From: JAQUBU01 sp036677685
GTDB lineage: Bacteria > Bacillota > Syntrophomonadia > Syntrophomonadales > Syntrophomonadaceae
NCBI GenBank assembly: GCA_036677685.1
Contig: JAVBWA010000026.1
Location: 59,971 to 123,970, forward strand
DNA length: 64,000 nucleotides
Direction of reading: 5' to 3'
In this document: positions 58,612 to 64,000 of the stretch, one piece after another
How the letters are laid out: each line of letters starts with the position of its first letter
Position numbering within the stretch: position 1 is the first letter of the stretch
Program-made: the position numbers and the translations under genes
Notes under the pieces: generated by a model
The model's database searches: none
What the model was told of the DNA's origin: nothing
The model's input: the letters and a program-made list of their open reading frames with translations, nothing else

Positions 58612-58983
58612 ATGCCTGCAAAAGACACTGAATGGCTTAAGGAATTAAAACCGGGCGATCAAGTGGCGTGTAATAAGGGCAGTTATGGAGTAAAGAATTA
58701 TGTGATATTGAACATTACAAAGATTACCCCTACAGGAATAATTAAAACCTCTGACGGCAGTCAATGGACTCCTAGCGGGAGAGAAAAAGGAACTCCATAT
58801 GCAAGAATTTCATGGAATCTTGAGCCACTAACCCAAGAAATCAGAGATTACGTTGAAAAAGAAAGGGCGATTCAATACCTTAAAAACGCCAAGCTTGAAA
58901 ACCTGTCGCTGGACACATTGAGGCATATAGTCGGCGTTATCATGTTAGAAATTACACCACGGGATTCCGACAATGCGCTTTAA
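58612..58983 (+). CDS. Hypothetical protein
   Basis: 123 residues. N-terminal beta domain with GDQVACNKGSYGVKNYVILNITKITPTGII then a helical end. Unrecognised. Confidence 0.45.
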   Translation: MPAKDTEWLKELKPGDQVACNKGSYGVKNYVILNITKITPTGIIKTSDGSQWTPSGREKGTPYARISWNLEPLTQEIRDYVEKERAIQYLKNAKLENLSLDTLRHIVGVIMLEITPRDSDNAL

Positions 58984-58991
58984 TTGCTCCC

Positions 58992-59007
58992 CCGCTGATT
59001 GTGGCGG
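58992..59007 (+). repeat. GC hairpin before the 59028 gene
   Basis: CCGC-TGATTGTG-GCGG, 20 bases before the ATG; last member of the hairpin series. Confidence 0.45.
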
Positions 59008-59027
59008 CATGAATAGGAGGGATTGAG

Positions 59028-59192
59028 ATGAATGAAGAAAATTTCGAAAGTTATTCTGACCTTGACTTAGTCTATCTTTTGGTACTTGGTCACATTAACT
59101 TGGACGAAAGCAAGGCAATTAAAAAAGAATTGAGGAAGCGAAACGTAGACATATCGCGAGAAAACCTTCAAAAGATATTATTAGATGATTAG
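59028..59192 (+). CDS. Small helical protein (54 aa)
   Basis: ATG after AGGAGGGATTGAG. Helical, acidic N-terminus, C-terminus Leu-rich. Unrecognised. Confidence 0.45.
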   Translation: MNEENFESYSDLDLVYLLVLGHINLDESKAIKKELRKRNVDISRENLQKILLDD

Positions 59193-59212
59193 CCTGCCCC
59201 AGCAGGCTTTTC
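59191..59212 (+). terminator. Terminator after the 59028 gene
   Basis: AGCCTGC-CCCA-GCAGGCT followed by TTTTCTTT; the first base of the stem lies within the stop codon. Confidence 0.75.
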
Positions 59213-59299
59213 TTTGCCTAAATTTCCCTATGCCTGGACAAGCAAGTTTTATGTGTTGTGTGCATAGATTAGAGCATAAACCTTTAAGGAAGTGAGCAC

Positions 59300-60337
59300 A
59301 TGGACCTATTGACCGTTTTCGCTGTTGGCTCGACTTTATGGACCGCCGCGCAAGTATTCCCCTTCACGCACACGCCGGACCCGGACGAAATAATGCTTGA
59401 AACATGGAAACAATTAGGCATATCCAACAAAGACGGGTTACTGCCGGAGAAGAAAAACGGAGCGTGGTTTCTGCCTGCCGGACTTTGCCCCAAGGACATT
59501 CAGAAGTCTATCTCTGCCCTATCTTATCAACTCAACGCCGACATAGAAATGGAAGTTAGGGGTAAAGGTGTTTACCTGCGAGTTTATCCCGGCTCATTGC
59601 CCTCTATTTTGCCCTACGAACCGCAAGACCTCAGCGACTATAAACTCGGCTTGACCATCGGCAAAACCCGCAAACAGGACTGTTATATTTTTGATATGAA
59701 CGACACGCACCCTTACTTAATCGTTGCAGGCGCACCCGGTCAGGGTAAAAGCAATTTCCTTGCGCAAGCATTGAGGCAAATCGAGGATAATTACACTCCG
59801 ACCCGCATCATGTGGCACCTTATCGACTTAAAATTAGGCGTGGAATTGTCACCCTTTGAAGGAAGCCCTTTCACTGCCGGAACCTGTTGGCAAGGCTCAA
59901 AACTGCCCAAATTGTTGTCAGGTATCCAAAAGGAAATCAAGGCCCGCATGACGCTATTTAAAGCCGCAGGAGTCCTCAAGATTGACGAGTACAACGCCTT
60001 GGACACCGAGCCTTTGCCATACCTACTTATAGTCATAGATGAATACGCAGAACTTCGCCGGGAGAAAACAGCAGAGGAAAAAATGCAGAGCATATTACAA
60101 ATTGGTAGGGCGGCGGGAATAAGGTGCCTACTCAGCACACAACGACCTTCGAGCACCAATCTAAGCACTGACATTCGCGGCTTAATTGCCGATAGGTTGA
60201 GCTTTAGACTGCCGGACAGAGTAAACAGCGAGATAGTTCTCGACATACCCGGAGCGGAAGAATTACCCTGCCGTGGACGATGTTTACTTCTTCATGGAGC
60301 GGAACTTATTACCGCCCAGACGATGCTTGCGAAGTGA
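59300..60337 (+). CDS. FtsK/SpoIIIE-like DNA translocase
   Basis: 345 residues, AAGGAAGTG upstream. Core motifs: Walker A IVAGAPGQGKSNFLAQAL, Walker B LLIVIDEYAEL, and LLSTQRPSSTNLSTDIRG typical of FtsK/SpoIIIE hexameric pumps. Only one membrane-like stretch at the N-terminus. Such orphan FtsK enzymes occur on conjugative and phage-plasmid elements, where they move or load DNA. A replication-relaxation gene follows, so the pair is a known plasmid/ICE signature. Confidence 0.85.
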   Translation: MDLLTVFAVGSTLWTAAQVFPFTHTPDPDEIMLETWKQLGISNKDGLLPEKKNGAWFLPAGLCPKDIQKSISALSYQLNADIEMEVRGKGVYLRVYPGSLPSILPYEPQDLSDYKLGLTIGKTRKQDCYIFDMNDTHPYLIVAGAPGQGKSNFLAQALRQIEDNYTPTRIMWHLIDLKLGVELSPFEGSPFTAGTCWQGSKLPKLLSGIQKEIKARMTLFKAAGVLKIDEYNALDTEPLPYLLIVIDEYAELRREKTAEEKMQSILQIGRAAGIRCLLSTQRPSSTNLSTDIRGLIADRLSFRLPDRVNSEIVLDIPGAEELPCRGRCLLLHGAELITAQTMLAK

Positions 60338-60378
60338 AAGAGCTTTCCCGCTCCACTTCGTTTCGCGGCTCGCTCTTT
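60337..60378 (+). terminator. Branched hairpin after the FtsK gene
   Basis: AAAGAGC/GCTCTTT encloses CCGC/GCGG. No T-run follows, so probably a processing or regulatory structure. Confidence 0.45.
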
Positions 60379-60497
60379 AATGCGTATTTTTGTTGTCGGA
60401 ATATCAATATTTTAAACTTGTACCCTTATGGATTTACGACTTTATGAAATTTTAATGCCGATTCATAACCATAAGCATACAGACAAGGAGGAATATC

Positions 60498-61118
60498 ATG
60501 CCAATATCAGCACCGACACGGGACGAAAAACTATTGGAAGGAATTATAAAACATAAATACCTAAGGACCGATCAGGCAGCAGAACTTTTCTTTAAGGCCA
60601 TCAAGGATAAAAGGCAACGAGAACGCAAGGCATCAACCCGGCTCTTAAAATTCCATCAAGCCAAGATGGTTAATCGCTTCCGCTTTCCCGGCACACCGTA
60701 CATTTACACAACTTCCGGCACCCGCTACAGTCCCAAGATTCTGCATTACCTCACCATTACGGACGTATTGCTTGAACTGTTGCCTTTATTCCCGGCCAGC
60801 ACCCGTACAGAATACGAGATAGAACTAAGGCAAGGTGAGATTATTACCGATTTATATTTGAGCTATAAAAACGAATTTAGGGGCACATTCGGGGAACTAT
60901 GCATTGAAGTGGAACTCGATAGTTCCGGCAGCATCTTTGAGAAAATAGCCAAATATGAAACCCTGCTCGAAGATAAGCCCGGAAGATTAATAGTAGTATG
61001 TAAACATCGCCGTACCATTGACCGTATAAAAGCCCATGAATTTGATATACCTGTGCAAGCCATCGACCTGCGGTATATCCGCGAGCAATTCACTTTGGAG
61101 GCAATAGCTTCAAAATAG
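60498..61118 (+). CDS. Replication-relaxation-like protein
   Basis: 206 residues, AAGGAGGAAT upstream. N-terminal winged helix (LRTDQAAELFFKAIKDKRQRERKASTRLLKFHQAKMV), middle and C-terminal beta-rich part (GELCIEVELDSSGSIFEKIAKYETLLED, LIVVCKHRR) resemble the Replic_Relax family. These proteins are encoded beside FtsK-like pumps on plasmids and ICEs. Supports an extrachromosomal or mobilisable state. Confidence 0.6.
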   Translation: MPISAPTRDEKLLEGIIKHKYLRTDQAAELFFKAIKDKRQRERKASTRLLKFHQAKMVNRFRFPGTPYIYTTSGTRYSPKILHYLTITDVLLELLPLFPASTRTEYEIELRQGEIITDLYLSYKNEFRGTFGELCIEVELDSSGSIFEKIAKYETLLEDKPGRLIVVCKHRRTIDRIKAHEFDIPVQAIDLRYIREQFTLEAIASK

Positions 61119-61150
61119 GAGAGGAAAACGGGGAGAGAAAGGAGGCAACA

Positions 61151-61318
61151 ATGGACGTAGTATTTGGCGTAATTCTCTGTTTGGCCTGCTCGATGTGGTT
61201 AAAACTCCATAAGCTAGGCAGAAAACCAAAAAGGAAACGACACCAACCGCTCGGAGCGTTCCTTTTCGGTAACTGCTGGTATTGGCTTTTAGCCCGTTCT
61301 GCTACACACAGAAATTAA
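61151..61318 (+). CDS. Small membrane-associated protein (55 aa)
   Basis: ATG after GGAGGCAACA. Hydrophobic N-terminus, basic centre (KLGRKPKRKRHQP), hydrophobic C-terminus (LFGNCWYWLLARS). Unrecognised. Confidence 0.45.
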   Translation: MDVVFGVILCLACSMWLKLHKLGRKPKRKRHQPLGAFLFGNCWYWLLARSATHRN

Positions 61319-61369
61319 CCAGCATCTATTTCAGGGTCGGGCGCATCTCTCGCCCGCCTCTCTTACATA

Positions 61370-61573
61370 TCATTCCCCATCAAGATAAAAAATATTTTCT
61401 ACATGTAAGCTTAACTTCTCGGCTATCTTTAAGGCGACTTCCAATGTAGGCTGGACCTTGTTATTCTCGTATCGGTTATACGCCTCTTGCCGTAAATCAA
61501 GCAATAAGGCCATATCCGCTTGCCGCTCAATGAGCATGGTTAACCGTATTTGTTTTAGCCGATTCTTAAGCAA
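61370..61573 (-). CDS. XRE-family repressor-like protein
   Basis: 67 residues from TTG (GGGGTGATAA upstream). KNRLKQIRLTMLIERQADMALLLDLRQEAYNRYENNKVQPTLEVALKIAEKLSLHVENIFYL is the classical Cro/CI HTH. Transcribed leftward, opposite the 61800 gene; likely a small repressor governing the region. Confidence 0.75.
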   Translation of the reverse strand: MLKNRLKQIRLTMLIERQADMALLLDLRQEAYNRYENNKVQPTLEVALKIAEKLSLHVENIFYLDGE

Positions 61574-61799
61574 ATTATCACCCCTGCTATTAATTCAATG
61601 CCTACGCTCGATTCCCTTTTACAAAAATTCTCCCTGCTTTCGACTTATTTTAAATATTCAATCAATTCCATTATTTTGAATTTAACACCTTTACAAAAAC
61701 ACCAATTTATAGCACTTGAATTGTTTATGCACCTTATATAATTTAGTTCCATGGTCTTAATTTTGTGATAATATTAAAATATATGCCGAATTTTAAAAT

Positions 61800-62012
61800 A
61801 TGGTGTCGAAAGGGGTGCAGGTTATAGAACTATTATTTGTTAAATGTGAACGCTGCAACGGCACAGGCAAAATCCCATTAGGGAAACGTAACCATAAATG
61901 CAAGCAATGTCGGGGTATTGGTTATATCCCCACTCCTCAAGGCGAACACCTGATAGAGTTCGTCAGCCTCTTTTTGCTCCCATTGTCGAAAGACCCCAAG
62001 AAATTTGTCTAA
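61800..62012 (+). CDS. Zinc-finger protein, uncertain near-cognate start
   Basis: Frame reads FVKCERCNGTGKIPLGKRNHKCKQCRGIGYIP, two CxxCxG repeats. ATG 61800 lacks a ribosome site and GTG 61815 overlaps the GAAAGGGGTG site. ATA 61824 is at ideal distance and may be used. 63-70 residues. Confidence 0.5.
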   Translation: MVSKGVQVIELLFVKCERCNGTGKIPLGKRNHKCKQCRGIGYIPTPQGEHLIEFVSLFLLPLSKDPKKFV

Positions 62013-62154
62013 ATTAAGCAATAACAAAATAGACAAAATCGAATGTCGGCAAAAGGGAGATTTTTTCCGTAGATATTAACGCAATGAAGTATTAACATAG
62101 GGATACACAAAATATTGAAAAGAAGGAGGTATGCGGGTTGTAGGGCAAGTTGAA

Positions 62155-62340
62155 TTAATCGTAGTATTCGTCATCTTCACGCTGAGGCGGCGGGACCGGG
62201 TTCTGTGATAAGGCCCAGGCAAGCAGCCACGCAATAGCAGAACTGCGCGACCGAAAGCCGTACCTATGCCAGAAACGATCAAGGCGTTTAAGTAGTCCTT
62301 TTTCTAAATAACTAATTGTTTTGTGTTTGTCTGTAGCCAT
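62155..62340 (-). CDS. RHH-like small protein
   Basis: 61 residues from ATG 62340 (GGAGGGCAAA). KTISYLEKGLLKRLDRFWHRYGFRSRSSAIAWLLAWAL resembles CopG-like ribbon-helix-helix repressors. Antisense to a 25-codon hydrophobic frame on the plus strand. Confidence 0.55.
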   Translation of the reverse strand: MATDKHKTISYLEKGLLKRLDRFWHRYGFRSRSSAIAWLLAWALSQNPVPPPQREDDEYYD

Positions 62341-62442
62341 TTTGCCCTCCGAACAACTATCCAAATTATAGAGAATATGCCGATTGAGGACAAATCAAGT
62401 GGGTACAGTGGGCACACTGTTTTTAAGGAGGGTGAATAAGGA

Positions 62443-62670
62443 GTGGAAGCATTATTAAATAAAATAGATAAGACCAAGAGCTTTAGCGATATTGAAGAAC
62501 GCACTCACGAAGCAGAACGGGCATTATTATCGGACATATCCAGGGTGTGCAGACTATATGAAGTAAACGGATATTTCAAGGGCATCAACGAAGGCATACG
62601 AATGGCAAATCTTCTTAAAGGCAAACAAATTCAAGTTCAAGATATTAATACCGGTGAACAAATAGTCTAG
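62443..62670 (+). CDS. Hypothetical helical protein
   Basis: 75 residues from GTG (AAGGA upstream). Helical (EERTHEAERALLSDISRVCRLYEVNGYFKGINEGIRMANLL). Last gene of the phage before the attachment site. Unrecognised. Confidence 0.5.
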   Translation: MEALLNKIDKTKSFSDIEERTHEAERALLSDISRVCRLYEVNGYFKGINEGIRMANLLKGKQIQVQDINTGEQIV

Positions 62671-62765
62671 TCGCAAAGCCCTGTCGTAATTGGCAGGGCT
62701 TATCCCTCCCAAAACACAGTTGATACACAGCAAGCCTTTTAATTGCCTACAATAAGGCAATGATA

Positions 62766-62793
62766 AGGGGTTCGAATCCCCTCGTCTCCACCA
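62766..62793 (+). other. ssrA: Phage attachment site: 3' end of ssrA (tmRNA)
   Basis: T-arm AGGGG-TTCGAAT-CCCCT, acceptor 3' strand CGTCTCC and ACCA match the tmRNA 3' end of Firmicutes. No tmRNA body precedes it: the left flank belongs to phage genes. It is therefore the duplicated attachment core (attR-side) of an element integrated into ssrA. The intact gene is expected beyond the left end of the element, outside the window. Confidence 0.7.
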
Positions 62794-62837
62794 TTGTTTT
62801 TAGCTGCTGTTTCACAGCAGAGAGAGAGAGAATTGTG

Positions 62838-62888
62838 ACTTTACCTATAAGTTTGCCGAAACGGCAAACTTATAGGTAAAGTTTTTTT
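62838..62888 (+). terminator. Very strong terminator after ssrA
   Basis: ACTTTACC... pairs over 21 perfect bases with its complement around loop AAA (62838-62858, 62862-62882), followed by TTTTTTT. Chromosomal terminator of ssrA left at the junction. Confidence 0.85.
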
Positions 62889-63141
62889 GTTATGCACAGT
62901 ATCAAATTTATAAATGCTTCAAAATTAACTTCCCTTGTTGCACTTTCACCTTTCTCTCCGAAAAAGCATTAAATATATATTAATTGTTATATTATATTTG
63001 AAGGTATTGATGGAAGATTGTAGTAATATTATAAATATACACATAAGATTTAAGCCAACTGATTCATATCAAGTTGGCTATGATGCTGTGTAGGGTTTCA
63101 TAGGTACTTAATTAATAACCATAAGGGGGGAGAAGAATTCT

Positions 63142-63849
63142 TTGCCTACAGAGATTAAATCAAAGGAATTATATGCCGGTTTCTGGAAGCGCGTGGCTGC
63201 ATCTTTAATCGATTTAGTTATTATCTTAATCGTATTTATAATAGTATTAATAATAATAGATGTAATTGCAGTGGTCTTTGGATTCGCAAGTCAAGCAGAC
63301 ATTAAAAACATAAATAAATTTTTAGCATATGTGGGAGTCACTCTATATGATGTTTTATTTGAATGTTCTTCAAAGCAAGCTACGCCTGGAAAACAGATTT
63401 TAAAAATAATTGTGGTTGATTTACAATACAAAAGAATTTCCTTGGGAAGATCATTTAGCAGAAATCTACCAGTGATTATACCGCAAATTATTTTTGAAAT
63501 ATCTAGAAATGGTGATCTAGTGCTAAAAATCATTTGTTTGTTATCCCCTATCATTATGGTCCTTGCAGTAACTTGGACCAAAAAGAGTCAAGGCTTACAC
63601 GATATATTTGCAGAATGTCTAGTCGTAAATAAGGAAGCTGTGCAAAAGCACTTTCAATCTCCTGCTACCGATAATGCTTCGTATCTAGAAGACAATTACT
63701 TTCAGCAAGCTGCTAAAGACGAAACAGAGCAATTAAAAACTATTTCGATAAGTGCTGCAGATGAGATAAGAAAATATAAACAGTTACTTGATGATGGTAT
63801 TATTACAGAAGAGGAATTTATTGCGAAGAAAAAGATTTTATTAGGTTAA
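63142..63849 (+). CDS. RDD-family membrane protein with SHOCT domain (host gene)
   Basis: 235 residues from TTG (GGGGGG upstream). N-terminal RDD signature FWKRVAASLIDLVIILIVF, several hydrophobic segments (LIDLVIILIVFIIVLIIIDV, IICLLSPIIMVLAVTW), and a C-terminal SHOCT motif (EIRKYKQLLDDGIITEEEFIAKKKILL). The sequence is much richer in A/T than the phage, consistent with chromosome. The 63850-64000 stretch holds nothing recognisable. Confidence 0.8.
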   Translation: MPTEIKSKELYAGFWKRVAASLIDLVIILIVFIIVLIIIDVIAVVFGFASQADIKNINKFLAYVGVTLYDVLFECSSKQATPGKQILKIIVVDLQYKRISLGRSFSRNLPVIIPQIIFEISRNGDLVLKIICLLSPIIMVLAVTWTKKSQGLHDIFAECLVVNKEAVQKHFQSPATDNASYLEDNYFQQAAKDETEQLKTISISAADEIRKYKQLLDDGIITEEEFIAKKKILLG

Positions 63850-64000
63850 TTCAAAAAAGGTAAAATATTAATCACTCATAGTTTTAGGTAGTGTAAATAA
63901 TTTTGTGTATCCTTCAGTAGTAATCTGAATTTAATGGCTAACGGGCGAATAAATCTCCCCTGTAACTAGTTTAAGGGTATCAGCTGGATCCGTTCCTGTA

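Noticed and set aside
1..64000. CRISPR array or insertion sequence
   Set aside because: No regular repeat-spacer array and no transposase gene or IS terminal repeats seen.

Overview
The window is almost entirely a tailed-phage (siphovirus) genome integrated in, or carried by, a Bacillota host. Evidence for the host is the strong AGGAGG-type ribosome binding sites, frequent TTG starts, sigma-A-type promoters, and a Firmicutes-like tmRNA 3' end at the right junction. About 1.2 kb of visibly more AT-rich chromosome with an RDD/SHOCT membrane protein gene lies beyond that junction (62794-64000). The left end of the phage is outside the window, because the first gene is cut by the window edge.

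Layout. (1) 1-19783, plus strand: early operon of overlapping genes. It begins with recombination (Cas4/RecB-like nuclease, AAA/Sak4-like ATPase), followed by replication (initiator-like HTH protein, DnaB helicase, SSB) and nucleotide or regulatory genes (dUTPase, sigma-like and ArpU/RinA-like factors, YopX, DUF1064 nuclease, radical SAM, ASCH-like). Many small Cys-rich or coiled-coil proteins are interspersed. A terminator at 19803-19835 closes the convergent leftward operon. (2) 19843-22778, minus strand: lysis genes (holins, XhlA-like, C39-type endolysin) and an antirepressor, with a promoter at 22833-22861. Two solitary exported-protein genes follow (22941-23618 and 23847-24296, likely morons). 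(3) 24297-44921, minus strand: tail (Tal, Dit, tape measure, frameshifted chaperones, tube), connector, head (capsid, decoration, protease-scaffold, portal) and large terminase. (4) 45060-53002, minus strand: an interval of tRNA-like sequences, homing-type nucleases (PD-(D/E)XK, HNH, GIY-YIG), a metallophosphoesterase, TerS, a cytosine-5 methyltransferase and a second replication initiator with an internal iteron array. (5) 53449-61318, plus strand: accessory, plasmid-flavoured operon (RHH protein, ArdC-like, DUF3560-like, tyrosine recombinase, FtsK/SpoIIIE ATPase, replication-relaxation-like protein). (6) 61370-62793: regulatory genes, then the attachment site in ssrA.

Most unusual features. 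A class-II-like tRNA has its anticodon arm replaced by a complete 129-codon gene with its own Shine-Dalgarno, a tmRNA-like architecture (45060-45541). A family of three three-way-junction elements lies immediately upstream of the initiator, methyltransferase and HNH genes. An iteron origin within the initiator gene is conserved as DNA rather than as protein. GC hairpins precede most genes of the rightward accessory operon. The DnaB gene appears to start with ATT.

All family assignments rest on reading the translated sequence by eye; no database search was possible.
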